From positions 698,280-762,279 of the forward strand of contig JAJEKV010000046.1 in the NCBI GenBank assembly GCA_021234155.1: a DNA stretch of 64,000 nt, in the 5' to 3' direction. Source of the stretch: Isoetes taiwanensis (Eukaryota; Streptophyta; Lycopodiopsida; Isoetales; Isoetaceae). Below, piece after piece: positions 48,063 to 59,219 of this stretch. The translations under genes and the position numbers were made by a program. Position 1 is the stretch's first letter. Each line of letters begins with the position of its first letter. The notes beneath the pieces were generated by a model. That model was not told the origin of the DNA. It was given only the letters and a program-made list of their open reading frames with translations, and did not search any database.

Positions 48063-48700
48063 TTATGACGTTAAAATAGGAGGAAGAACATTAGACTTCG
48101 TTCTTAATACCTTGCATTTAGTGTAGGAAATGTACCATGTCCAGTATGTGACTATACCATCTGGTAATATTCATATTCCATAAAGTGTCCGCGGTCCTAT
48201 TGACTTTCCTTATGCAGTCTAAGCTCCATGGTCGCAAAAATGCATCATCAAGAAACTTCAAATGCTCATATTAAAGTCCCATTCGCGACCCATGTATCTA
48301 TCCATAAGGAGAGTTGTTGGCTAATGTGTAAGATGGTTGATATGCAGTAGTAGCAATTTCTGTGTCCCTTCCACCATGCATCGATCTTTGATTTATGTTT
48401 GCAGAACCAACTATGATGTACTCATCATCCACTACAATATAATGTTAAAGTCAGAAATATTTAATTGAACGTATGGAAAGTATATCATCATCTTGGAATG
48501 GACTGGACATATATCATAAACCTGGGTTGACTTGAGCATCTGAATAGCTTGAACCTACCTTTGGGGATTTTCAAGGTAGATCTTCATCAACAAATCTTAT
48601 TTTTCTATTTCCCAGGCACTATCAAGCCACATTGGCAGTACAACACACACTGTAAATCGTTCCTTGCCTCAATCTTGCTAACTATCTTTTATGCATCAAG
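48063..48700 (-). pseudogene. Phospholipase D pseudogene, C-terminal exons with second HKD motif
   Basis: Phospholipase D hydrolyses membrane phospholipids to phosphatidic acid. The upstream exon (about 48700-48482) reads KIVSKIEAR, then RFTVCVVLPMWLDSAWEIEK, and VHSKMMI. After a roughly 50-bp gap ending in TTGTAG, the last exon (48431-48063) reads [33 protein letters not shown], then SRMGL, YEHLKFLDDAFL, RKVNRTADTLWN and finally TKSNVLPPILTS and a stop. HSKMMIVDD is the second HxKxxxxD motif. In-frame stops replace Gln before IHGSRM and Trp before YEH, and there are frameshifts and a non-canonical donor. The first HKD motif and C2/PX region were not found. Confidence 0.93.
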
Positions 48701-49796
48701 TGAAGGGCTTTTAACTTACTGATCTAAAAATCAAGCATATCTATGCAGTAAATTTGATGCCAATAAATTCTTTAACAAATCCATGCAATCCGATGCAACC
48801 TCCAATCCCACGCAATGTTCACTCTGCAAGAAAACAGGTAAAATGTACAAAAATGGAACCGGAAGTAACTGCATGCGAACTCTCAGACAGAGCATATTCG
48901 ATTGAACTCTTGGTCTTATCCCTGGTTGTCGGAAAGGCATATTCCTTACACATTCTAGACTAGGGAGCGGCGCTAACAATGCCGCATGTTCCATCATTGA
49001 CATAATCAGAATTTGCCAAATTTTTCTGATAAAAATGATTATGATGGCATCTCTCAAGCTTTAAGTCATATTTCAAGCATCAGAAAGTATTCACTCAGTC
49101 TACAGAGTCTTCTTTCAAGAATAATGCATCAATAATGGTGCAACCCTACTCCTTTCTTGGAGCAGATATATAAATGGATGTATGTCCTTGTAGCAGTATC
49201 AGTTTGAGGCAAGAACAGGTACATCAAGTAGCTTAAGATCTAAGCTTTCGTAAGATCTATTTGCCTATTTTCTGATAGTAAAAGCAAGGAAGAATGGATT
49301 TAGAACACAACTGCGCCATTGATGGAACCAAGGTGAGCCAAAGGGGTGCTCTGGACCTCTTATCTTTGAGCCAGTTTTCTGAGCAATCCATAGCTGTAGA
49401 AAAAAATAAATAATTGATCATTAGATAGAGCTTCTTCCAAGCTCTTCAACGTACTTATCAAACCTATGATTCAATAAGGATTCAAAGTCCATTTTTTCGT
49501 TCTCCCTTTAACTGCATCAAATATGGCGCTCCTCCCCTAACCACGTATCTCAGCCTCACATTTAGGACATGCCACGAATATTCCTCAATCCTCACCTTCA
49601 TGCCTAAACTAGGCTTCTTAACTATAACCTAGTAGTGGGAATACAAGTTTCGTTAAAAGTGATAGAATTTGCCACCTGGCAATACACCAGTGGCTGGGAT
49701 TCAAAAACATAAACCCGAGAGTTGGAAGACAGCATAAATGAACCCTAGCAACAGAGGATAAGAAAACCACAGGAAAGAGAGAAGAGGAGCGACGCC
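48701..49796. other. Between the PLD remnant and the small gene; no supported exon
   Basis: Earlier phospholipase D exons would lie here on the minus strand but I could not read the first HKD motif. The 250 bp before 49797 should hold the promoter and 5' UTR of the small plus-strand gene; no clear TATA box was identified. Confidence 0.4.
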
Positions 49797-50962
49797 ATGG
49801 ATAAAATGTTTGGACCTTCTTATCGGGGAGACCCTGGAGTTCCTCATTCCGGCAAGGAGCCTTTTGAAGATTACTTCTTCGCTTCAGTTGGTTTCTCCGC
49901 CTATTCATGGTTCTTCCCTTATTACTGGGAACAATGGCACAACCCCTTCAAGTACGTTGCTTATTCGTTTGAATTATTCTCTTTCTTTTTTATTGTGAAA
50001 ACGCTCGTGCAAAATTTGGACATCTGTCATTCGTACCATAATGCCTCTGGTTTAAGCTGTGCTAAAGATATTTGTTATAAACTATAATTTCATGTCCCAA
50101 ACATGGGTGCTGCAGCTGGCATGACTTGGCTATGGTTTGTGAGCACCACCAGTGGAAGCAAGCTAAGAAGAAAGGCAAACCTTATCAATTTCAGGTTGGA
50201 TCTAGTTTTATCTTATGTTCGCATGCCGTCTATAGTACATTTGTATCCCAGATGTTCAGTTATGCTCTGGGAATGGCCAAAGGGAATCATTCATGCTAAT
50301 CTCGGTTTAGGTACGGGCTAATAGAGGAGCAGCCTATACATGCAAACAATAGACTAATTTATTCGCTGCAGGGGGTTCTCTTAAGTGTGGTGAATTTGAA
50401 TTGAACCTTTGCTGAAGTTTGAATCATCTTACTAATTGGAAAATGATCCCAGATTTCATCTGCTTTGATGCCATATGCTGTAACTTATGTTCCCTAAGAT
50501 TGTCCTCCATGCTTTTTTGTTCGCGAATGTCTATAATGCATTTTGCAAAGCCGACAAGAAGGCTGGCATTTCATCTGCTGTGCTCTTATGCACACCCTTT
50601 TACCCAGTTTCTAAGCCTATAGGGCACTGTGAAGCATTAAGCAGCTCATTGTGTGGGGTTTGCATGTTCTATTAGCAATCTGGTAGAAACATAAAGTATA
50701 TCCCATAGCAAAGAGTATGTAATAGCAGTGTCATATACTCTTACTGATCACTGAGAGTAGCATCTCTGGTTTGTGCTAGTATTTTTTGGTGTCTTCCTCT
50801 ATGGGAGGAGGACACTGCAGTTACCCGAATAAAGTGCACAGCATGAAACAAAGTATCAGCCAGTTTCTGGTCTCACTAGTTGTTATCATGCAGTGGAACA
50901 AGTTCATGAACAAGGAGCAGCGGGATGCCTACTATCACAACTGGAGAGACTACTTTCCTTAA
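49797..50962 (+). CDS. Small conserved-looking plant protein, 100 aa, three exons, intact
   Basis: Exon 1 is 49797-49951, exon 2 is 50116-50194 and exon 3 is 50894-50962 (TAA). Both introns are GT..AG (164 and 699 bp; donors GTACGT and GTTGGA, acceptors GCTGCAG and ATGCAG). The ATG context GACGCCATGG is strong. The product starts MDKMFGPSYRGDPGVPHSGK, has an aromatic segment at residues 27-46 (FFASVGFSAYSWFFPYYW) that may be a membrane span, a basic middle (WKQAKKKGKPYQFQ) and a C-terminus WNKFMNKEQRDAYYHNWRD followed by YFP. All three exons join in frame without stops. The size, single hydrophobic segment and aromatic ending resemble small accessory subunits of mitochondrial respiratory complexes (perhaps an ESSS-type complex I subunit), but I cannot confirm the identity. 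It is the only undamaged gene in the window. Confidence 0.85.
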
Positions 50963-52243
50963 CTCACACCATCTTGACATGGATATATAATGTAGAGCGG
51001 TATGGGCAGCTAAGTCTTTTAATGTTTTACAATCAAATTTTGATAATATGTTGCGCAAGTCGATTATTAGCAGACTTATTAGAAAGACTTGTTAAAAAAA
51101 TTATTTATCTTCTAGGGATCAATAAGGATGTTTATATAATGCAGATTTTAATAGGAAAAAGATGAATCATGAAGATGTTGCCACTTGCAGAAGCAGTTTT
51201 TAGTAGCAGCACTTAAATTCCTTCTCCCTTTTAAAAGAATATGGTGCTTCATTTATATACTTATAGAAGCTATCTTTTAGAAGTAGGACTTAAGGCTAAT
51301 TTATATGATTTTTCAAATGCTGTTAAACTTTTCCCATGTTAATGCGGCCATACCTTTATGGCTTGAAGACTCTTAAGTTGTTGGCGTTTATAAGTTCATC
51401 ATCTTACCTTTTGCTCCAGTGTCTTCACCTTAGATCATTTTTACTTCCATCAAGGGGATTATGGCATTTTTGGCATCTTCAAGTACCTCAAGGGACCTCA
51501 AGAGAATGGTGCAGCTTGATGTTTTTGGTTGCCCGAAGGGCATCCCTAGGCATGGAAGGAAGGATATTCCATAGGAATGTACCTTTTGAGTTGTTGCGAT
51601 TGCAGGTGAGAGATACAATGCATGGCTGCGATTTGTTTCTGGTTAGTGCTTTGTTTATTCGCAGCGAACGAGGCCAGCTTCATCTTCATGCTCCGGAATT
51701 CGGGTTTTTCATGCTGGATTCTTTTGACAGGGCATAGCTTTTGGTAGAGCCATCCCCATCTCTGGTCCCTTTCCATTTTCAGATCTGGGCTTGGTGGCTG
51801 GGCGAACATTTTAGCTGCAACAGTATGCTTAGCCTGCATGCCTCCTCCCCAATGCTGGTATTGTGGTAGAAAATGCTATCTTCTGCAAGATTGTCAAAAA
51901 TTATAGCAGTATCAGGGTGAGCAATAATTTAACAAACAATAAACTAGTCCCGCCCAAGGTTGTCAATATTACATATCATGGGATATCTACTTGTTCCGCC
52001 CTTCCAACCACGTCAAGAGTGCAGCGATGGTGCATGGTGCTCTATTATTGGTTGAACGCCATAGGTTGCAATCATGCAAACCACATAGTGATGTGGTCTT
52101 TTTTGTGGTCTTTTTTATTGCATTTGCTGAAAAAGCCACCAAACTTTCTTTTACAAAACCATTAGAGGATTATGTTGCAAGTATGGCATCCCATGGTATT
52201 GATACCAATCATGATAGTGCGTCCACTCAAAGATTGAACATGC
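50963..52243 (+). other. Downstream of the small gene; unassigned ORFs
   Basis: Two plus-strand open stretches, 51336-51737 (133 codons) and 51991-52272 (93 codons), have no recognised domain. Within the first, a second frame reads LKRMVQLDVFGCPKGIPRHG, which looks protein-like but unplaced. The second has VVFFVVFFIAFAEKATKL. They may be decayed element or gene pieces. Confidence 0.3.
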
Positions 52244-52427
52244 AAAGCAATGCATTTCTGAAATATTTTTAGTGCTTGCAAAAATAGCTCTAAAATTATC
52301 TTAACAATGAAGTAGTAATGTGCGGATAAGGTTCTAAAGCAATGCATTTCTGAAATATTTTTAGTGCTTGCAAAAATAGCTCTAAAATTATCTTAACAAT
52401 GAAGTAGTAATGTGCGGATAAGGTTCT
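52244..52427. repeat. Perfect 92-bp tandem duplication
   Basis: 52244-52335 and 52336-52427 appear identical base for base, from AAAGCAATGCATTTCTG to GGATAAGGTTCT. In a window where almost every other repeat is diverged, identity points to a recent duplication or an assembly artefact. Confidence 0.95.
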
Positions 52428-52486
52428 CAAAGGTTTTTTTGAGGTTTGCAAAAGATCTTTTTGCGCTGAGTATAGCAACATCGAAT

Positions 52487-53391
52487 CGTAAACCACCGGC
52501 AGTCAAAAATTCCTCGATTTTTTGCTATTTGTTTAAAATGGGTAACTTTTGCCCTGGGGTTTCTAGGCGGCGCCGCTTCCAACGCCGCCACAAGTTCACA
52601 ACCGCATTAAAATACACTTTTGCTCAATCATATTAAATCTGTGTTACAGATATTTCACTACTAACTTTAGGCATCCACACAGAGCAAACCTTGCTTCCTT
52701 TGGTGCCCACATATGGAAATCCATCAGGTCACAGTTATATCATCATTGTGAACCAATTAAATCACAAATTTTCAGTAAAATAGAACAGGGGCATCAGATA
52801 GGAGCGAAAGACAAATCAGAGCACTCAGCACTCAGATAATCAGAGCATCAGATAATCAGAGCAGAGTAATCAGAGCATCAGATAGGAGCGAAAGAGCAAG
52901 TAAGCAGAGTAATCAAAGTAATCGGAGTAGTCAAGAAAGATTAAACCGCATCAGCACTCACGCTTTGCAAGGCGAGAACTCTCGGGCGGCCACTGCGAAT
53001 GTTTGAGAAACAAGCCTTAAGATTATCGTCATAGACCGCAGATGAAGCACACTATGAAGCACACGACCGGAAACCTACAAAAAATCAAAGATATTAGAAG
53101 CAACTTCTTGAAACTTTGTGAGAACAGAAGAAAAATAGAAGAAAACAAAAAATTTATCAAAGAACCTCCAAATCTCCCCCAAATCTAACAAAGACTCGCT
53201 CAAACTGGAGCTCCGACCTCCAAGAGCTTAGAAAACGTGACTCAGAAGGAAGCGCCTCGCCGACGCCAAAGATCGCCGTCGCCAAAACTCTGGAAGGTCG
53301 CCATAGCTGAGGTCGGAAAGGAAAAAAGTAAAGAAAGAAAAAAATGCCCCTTTTTCTGGTCGCCGGAATTTTTGACTGCCGGTGGCTTACG
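52487..53391. mobile_element. MITE-like element, about 0.9 kb, 27-bp terminal inverted repeats
   Basis: The left end CGTAAACCACCGGCAGTC, then AAAAATTCC, is found reversed at the right end (GGAATTTTT then GACTGCCGGTGGCTTACG), with one mismatch. The interior has no coding capacity. It holds CAGATAATCAGAGCA-type short repeats (52800-52930) and GC-rich, AAAG-rich right-hand sequence. A GC-rich hairpin lies directly outside the right end. Confidence 0.6.
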
Positions 53392-53398
53392 TGAGGGA

Positions 53399-53485
53399 GC
53401 CGCCTGGTTCTCGGGGTTTCCGGCGGGAAACCGGCAGCGGCGCCGCCGCTCGCCCCGCCGGAAACCCCTCTAACCAGGCGGTTCC
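53399..53485. other. GC-rich perfect-arm hairpin (about 85 bp)
   Basis: GCCGCCTGGTT.CTC.GGGGTTTCCGGCGGG pairs with CCCCGCCGGAAACCCC.TCT.AACCAGGCGG across a GGCAGCGGCGCCGCCGCT centre that is itself palindromic. Arms of about 30 bp pair almost completely. The sequence is far more GC-rich than its surroundings. Confidence 0.85.
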
Positions 53486-53501
53486 CTAGCACAAAGCGTC
53501 G

Positions 53502-53601
53502 TATTATGGTTTCTGAGTTGTTGGATAATGGCACATCTTGGGGAATATTTGTATTATGGTTTCTGAGCTGTTGGATAATGGCACATCTTGGGAACATATT
53601 C
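53502..53601. repeat. 50-bp tandem duplication
   Basis: GTATTATGGTTTCTGAG followed by TGTTGGATAATGGCACATC occurs twice in tandem with one or two base differences, immediately after the GC-rich hairpin. Confidence 0.9.
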
Positions 53602-54951
53602 TCCCTGCACAAATCCGCATCACTCAATTCAAGTCTTTTTTGGGTCAAACCAGCCTGTGTTGACCCGATTTTAAAGGGGACAGCATCAAAGCACACACCA
53701 TTGGATAAAAAGGTATTCTATCATTTATAAAGTCCAGTATCAAGCCCACCATTTATACAGTCCAGTATGAAACCAATGGAATCGACTACTCCATAATGTT
53801 TCCACATTCCATCATGACAATAAAATACAATACTTTATAACTAAAGAACACGAAGAACATTACAGAATCACATGAGCCTGAGGAATTGAACCCCAGTTCC
53901 AATCCAATGCTCAATGCTTTCTTGAAGCTTAAGTACAGGCAGACCAAAGAAGACAGAAAAAACACATAATATCTTACAGTAGGACTAAAGGGGCTTGTTC
54001 AGAATGGACTCGAGTTTATCATAGATTGTGCAAAGATTAAAAAAAAAAAATGTTCCAAACGCCAAGAACCAGAGGCAATAGTCTCATGCGGAAAAAATCA
54101 ATGGACTCAAATAATTCTAAGATCCGAATGATAATTCTAAGAACGAAAGAATAAGCAAGGGTACCATGCCTGCCTAGAATCCGACAGAAAATACTGAAAG
54201 AAAAAGTAGAATCGTTCGAAAATTCAATGCCCTAAGATGGTTTAGGGTGCAGTGCAGATCGTCGGACCATCCGCCATCGCTAGACCCCCTCTAAAACCTT
54301 CAGACATCTCTTAGTTGCTTACACAGATATTCGAAAGCGGTGCTGGCAAGAAAAGAAAAGAAAAAAACAAATCTGTCTAGCGGATCTTGCTTGCTTGCTC
54401 ACCTCTTCTTCTTTTGGCCAGGCAGAATCGACATCTGTAGGCTTCGCCACACCTACAGAGGCCGAATTAGGCATCGGGGTCGCTGGGCGCCAGGTGAGTC
54501 GGCATCATGTGATGCCTTATCCGCCCCTGGAAAAAAAAATCCACGCTGTTCCACGCTCCTTTCAAAACACAACTCAGGTGCCAGCATCATTTTCCTACGT
54601 ATTTCGATACGAATACGACACCAATATAGCAACATCGAATCAAAACTATTAGGAATAACGCTTGCATGAATTACCTTCCTTTGAGTAAAATAGATTTGGT
54701 GCATATGTTTGCAAATGTTTTTTACAAAATTTTGGTTTGGAAAAAAAAAGTTTTAATTAAAAATAAGATTTTTATGAGAGGTTCTTCTTTATTAAACCAT
54801 TATATGTAATATCAAAGTCACTAAAAATAGAAAAAAGAGAGGAACACTAGAGAGAGAATGACATTTGTTTCCACTCTTTTAACTTGAGCTACGGAGGTCA
54901 GATTCAGATGATCTTGGCCGTTATAGAAAGCTTATGTAGAGAGTCTTTCTA
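53602..54951. other. No supported gene
   Basis: Short ORFs only. The piece CAACATCGAATC occurs at 52470 and 54628. At 54880-54960 lies one copy of a module containing CTTGAGCTACGGAGGTCAG and GAAAGCTTATG that recurs near 56390 and, weaker, near 61450. Confidence 0.4.
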
Positions 54952-54966
54952 TTTGGCATATGATTT
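54952..54966. repeat. 15-bp target-site duplication, left copy
   Basis: TTTGGCATATGATTT, directly before the poly-T tract. It is identical to 61330-61344 beyond the LINE pair. A 15-bp duplication next to a poly(A)/poly(T) tail is typical of L1-type insertion. Confidence 0.85.
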
Positions 54967-56375
54967 TTTTTTTTTTTTTTTTTTTTGAAGGACACAAACT
55001 CTTATTCAATATTCCGGAAAAAGTACACACATAGATGCAGAGACGGGAATAAAATCTCAAAGACAAAGATAATCCATCGAAAATGCATAATCCGTCTATG
55101 CATAAGATAGGATACCCAGATATTCCTCAAAAATCAATATCTTGCTGAGAACATAGGTATGCCTTCACCAATCTATCTTGCGCCCTGTGAAGAAGTTGGT
55201 CGACACTAATTGATAAGCCTTTGAAGATACACATTAGCCTTCTTTTTCCAAATAGACCACAACAACCAAACTGAAGCTAAGTGGAAAGCCCGTTGTTCGC
55301 AAAGGCGTTCCAAGTGGAAGGATAAATGGCGAAAGCACCTGGCTGGCTAGTCAAGTCCACATGGAAGAGAGATAGTAACCATAACCGGGTGAACTTGGTC
55401 ACCGGAAAGAAGCCGTTTCGATACTCTCAACTTGCCGCTACACAAAGGGGCGAAGTTCAAATGCGGGGATAAAACTTATGAACCAAAGACATTAACCCTG
55501 CAGACATCCGTGAAGGAGTTGCCACCATAAGGTAGAAACTTTGGGATGCGAAGCAATTTATTCCGCACCCGTGACCACATACGCCTAATCGGAGGGGGGG
55601 GATGGAGCCGCCAACCAGCCCGGGGAGACAATGTCAACATCAACCAGCCTTTTGATATAACTAATGCACAAGACGTTGTGCATTAACAATTTGGGGACCA
55701 GTCCAAATAGGCACATCAATCGATTGTGAAGGAGCATCTGGCGGAGAATGTCGGCCGGCTTTTGCCACGAGCTCGGGTCCCCATCGAGATAGCATAAACT
55801 TAGTCCGAAAAGCATCCCAAGTCAACAAGTGTCACGCCTCATACCAAGCACCAATCTGGAGAATACCAAAGACGCCTCCAACGCCGAAGTCAATGGATGT
55901 ACAAGGAGCACCGCGAGGGCATGTGATTATCCGAGGAATCCACCAACACAGAGAACCTACCCGTGGACACACACACGATTAATCTTAAATAGCACACGAA
56001 ACTGTCTCCCAAGAATCAAGCAGTCCCTTCAAGAAGGGGGAAGCATTCGGATATGGACGAAGCTGATAAAAGAGACACCAAGGAAGAACTACCCTAAGTG
56101 CCGGTTTCCCAAAAGGAATACACTGCCCAAGTGCTTGTGCAACCAATCTCATTCCTGATGAATGTACCATACCCACCAAGTAGCGACCTGGTGCAGTCCA
56201 AGTAAATGAAAGTCAGTCATACCTAGACCTGCCCAAGTAAATGAAAGTCAGTCATACCTAGACCTCCTGCAAATTTTGGTTTGATACATGTGGACCAAGC
56301 GGCCTTCACAACTATACCTGTCTCAGTACCTGCCCAAATGAAGTTACGGACAATTGCGACAACCTTAGGGTTTCA
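54967..56375 (-). mobile_element. LINE copy D: L1-type remnant with poly(A) tail
   Basis: A run of about 24 T on the plus strand is the poly(A) tail of a minus-strand LINE. Reading upstream on the minus strand: ASVWLLWSIWKKK (about 55260), a zinc-binding reverse transcriptase-type block VSTLWWQLLHGCLQ (about 55520), PDADILRQMLL-like sequence, then FYQLRPYPNASPFLKGLLDS (about 56050), and GGLGMTDFHLLG with FIWAGTETGIVVKAAW, WSTCIKPKFAGG (about 56360-56240). This is the C-terminal connection and zinc-binding region of plant L1 ORF2. A 36-bp segment (CCAAGTAAATGAAAGTCAG) is tandemly duplicated at about 56197-56268. Catalytic reverse transcriptase motifs are missing; it is 5' truncated or cut by LINE C. 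Confidence 0.85.
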
Positions 56376-56534
56376 GCCCTGTTCTTTTGCTCATAACTCG
56401 AGATTCCGGTGTCAGATTCAGGTGTTCTTGGGCTCGTTGGAAAGCTTATCGAACGAGCTTTCCGTCGGTGTATGATTTGTATGGTGTTTCCTCTGTTTTA
56501 GTCGCCGGAATCCACCTGACAGTCCCGGCCCTCT
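56376..56534 (+). other. Junction between LINE D and LINE C; possible LINE C leader
   Basis: Contains GCTCATAACTCGAGATTCCGG, GGAAAGCTTATCGAACGAGC and TGTATGATTTGTATGG, a module that also occurs at 54880-54965 and in weaker form at 61440-61530. It lies between the end of readable LINE D and the ORF1 start of LINE C and could be the LINE C 5' UTR or flanking DNA. Confidence 0.4.
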
Positions 56535-57800
56535 ATGGCAACCCCTGACAACATGCATGCGTTGAAGAAAAGAGCCCGCAATTTGGATACCTCGTCCCCA
56601 TCAGAGCAGGTATCACAGGCTGAGGCAATCAGGGTTGTACAGAACAGGCGGTTCCCTCCGTGCTAAAACGACAAGCTTGGAGGCATCACGGACCAATCGC
56701 CAGGGGGTCGGCCAAGAAGCGTTTCTCCAATAAGGAGCGTTTCCCTTGTGGAAGTTCGGCTCGGGGATTATGATTGCAGGGGAGCCCAAAAGGATAATGA
56801 CCAGATAAGAGGGGAGATACAAGCAACAACGCAGCTAGTCACGGAGATGGGGCACCGCTTGGATAAGGTCCACCAGCAGTGGATGGAAGACATGGCGCAA
56901 GCACGGGCCGACATGAAGGGGTTGCCGCAGCGAGATTGTACAAGTCACAAGCATGGCTGGTCGGATAGATGCTAAGGAGAAGGATGTGGAAGCGGTGCGG
57001 GCAGGCTCACCTTGAGGAAGCAAAAGGCGTATTGTGGACATGTCGAAGATGCTCACATATAGAAACCATATGGCCCAATTTACAAAGAAGAGATGCAGAC
57101 CTCCAATGGAGGTGCAACGAACCGGAGTGCACCACAAGGTCGTGCGCACCAAAGACCCCCATACCGTGAGGCCGAGGTGGCTCGGGGAATCGTGGAGGGT
57201 ACTTCCATGAGGAGCAAGACATCCGTGCACGCCAGCCTCAACCTTATGTGCGGGATTGCCGGGAGGAGCAAGGTGAGGATTTGCTGTAAGATTACCACCG
57301 GGTACTTTGCAAAGCTCAATTACGCGATTTGGTTATCAAGAGTCCAATCGTGGCCGAGGACCGGTGCATGAGACCTCTGGCTAGTTAAGTTTGCGGCCTT
57401 GGATTGGGAGGCAAAATCTTTGTTGTTGCACCGCACTGGGCCGCTTGAAAGGTACGCCCATATACCGATCCGATCTCACGCCACTTCAACAACGGAGAGA
57501 AGCCAAGAGTTGGTCAAGATAAGAGAGATTCGGACAAGCCGAGGGGTTGCTGGTTTGGTTAATGGCAAGATGAAGGTATATGTGCCTCCCTCGCCGACAG
57601 CTTCGAGGCAAAAGATTCCCAAACAACAAGCGCCGCAGGGGGCGAGCGTCCAGGGGGCATCGCCGTGCGCCGTGGAGAGGGCGATTGAGGCCTTCCACAA
57701 AACCGCAAAGACATCCATCGATCCCGCGAGCAGTCGCCCGAAAGTTAGTCCAACCACGCCAGCGTCCTCGTGCACTCGATGGGTCCACGCCGCAATGAAG
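56535..57800 (+). pseudogene. LINE C ORF1 (broken)
   Basis: An ATG at 56535 begins MATPDNMHALKKRARNLDTS and SPSEQVSQAEAIRVVQNRRF, then a stop. A further frame gives a coiled-coil-like stretch around 56790-56930 (EIQATTQLVTEMGHRLDKVH, QQWMEDMAQARADMKG). From 57399 a long open frame of about 220 codons runs with DWEAKSLLLHRTGPLE and a Pro/Ser/Arg-rich linker into the endonuclease start. LINE ORF1 proteins bind the element's RNA. No zinc knuckle is clear. Confidence 0.7.
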
Positions 57801-57814
57801 ATAGGGAAAGTGTC

Positions 57815-58650
57815 TTCGCATTGTTTCTGGAATTGCAGGGGCTTCCCGCGGGCGTATGGGCGCTGGGTTGAATGGGATCGCGATTTATTACGGACATCGC
57901 CTTCCCGCAAGAGACATGGGAGTATGAAGGGCATCGATTGCCGGACATCGGAGGATATCGGCATTTCTCACTTGCTAATGAGCCATGGCACGCCGGCACG
58001 CGCGGGAGTGGCTTGCTACTTTAGGGCGCCTTTAGCATGCAAGATCACACTTCAAGTCCGATGCATTTAACCGCTACATGTGGGTAATGGTATTAGAGCC
58101 CTGGTCATGTCCCATTGTTTCTTGCTAGTCGCTACATTCCCCATGCAGTGCTCTAAGTTCTACCAGTACATGATGCGAACCGCGGATGTCCGTCTGCCGT
58201 ATAGGGAACGTATGATGACATAGACCGCTATACACGGCAGGGGACAGTGTTTTGCTAGGAGATTTCAATGCTCGTCTGGGCCAGATTCGCGATCGGTGAC
58301 CTTCCAAGGTGACGCTAATGCCGATCCGCTTTGGCTTGAGACACCGCTACTCAAAGATACACACCACTCCGTGATATGGTGGCTAGACCATTTGGGGCGG
58401 TGGTCCGGCTCAATACCGGTTTTTGACATGGTAATTTGTAATGGTATGCATCGATGGCCACACTCGGGGTGTTACTTGCGGGAGTGATAGGCGGGATGGG
58501 GAGCTAGTGTGTTGGATTACCTTCTCGCTCCAGTAGCGGCCTTGACATGGTTACACACTTCTCCATTGGCACAAGCAGGGGATGAGGAGGCTTTGTCGGA
58601 TCACTACCGGCTTTATGTCCGCGGAATTGGGAGCACTCAATAGTGGAACA
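57815..58650 (+). pseudogene. LINE C endonuclease domain (broken)
   Basis: Opens with HCFWNCRGF (about 57820), the usual start of LINE endonucleases. After a frame change comes QETWEYEGHRLPDIGGYRHF, with the catalytic Glu in ETW (about 57915). VFLGDFNARLGQ at about 58250-58280 carries the Asp/Asn pair. A later FDMVICNGM (about 58420) matches IFDLVICNGL in copy B. The terminal SDH-P motif is not readable. Confidence 0.85.
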
Positions 58651-59219
58651 CCGCAAGGGGACGTGGAGGGTTACCATATATCCCACGCTATCGGGCGGGA
58701 ACGTATGAATCTGTGTTGGTGCGGAGTTGCTGGGGTTTGATAGCTTCTACAACCGCAAAGACGGTGCATGGTCGGTGAAGGCGCCGCTTGCATTTCTTTG
58801 GGCTTCCTTTAAAGTGAAGGACCCTCAAGGAGGGACACCGCGCATTTTCACGAGAACCCGGTTTGATTGATCGGGATTGCAAGGCTCTAAAGAGCCACCG
58901 CTTTGGTCATAGATCCACGCTTGCGGCCACGCAGGCCCCCGCAAGACTATAAGCTCTTCCTAAAAAGCCAAGAAGGGGAGATACATGGCGTGAAACCCGT
59001 GAGCCGGGCTTGACATGCTCATGGCGGCAGCCAAAAGCTTTTTGGCGAAGGTCTTATACCGTGAAGCGCCCGGTGGTCGGGTAATGTAAGTGTGGAGCAA
59101 TGGATGCACCGCCGGGACTTATATGACCCCCAGGAGCTAATGCCGCATCCCCGGATCGTAGGGAGAGGTGCAGCTCACACCTGAGGATGTCCAAAGAGGT
59201 CTCGTGCATCCGGGCGAAT

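Noticed and set aside
49797-50087. Single-exon reading of the small gene (96 codons)
   Set aside because: After residue 51 the unspliced frame runs into the intron that begins GTACGT; the spliced three-exon model gives a much better protein-like continuation and ending.
51336-51737. 133-codon plus-strand ORF as a gene
   Set aside because: No domain, no splice context, and another frame in the same interval looks equally protein-like; left as unassigned.
53157-53696. 179-codon minus-strand ORF
   Set aside because: It runs through the MITE end, the GC hairpin and a tandem duplication; its Arg/Pro/Gly-rich part is a product of the hairpin.
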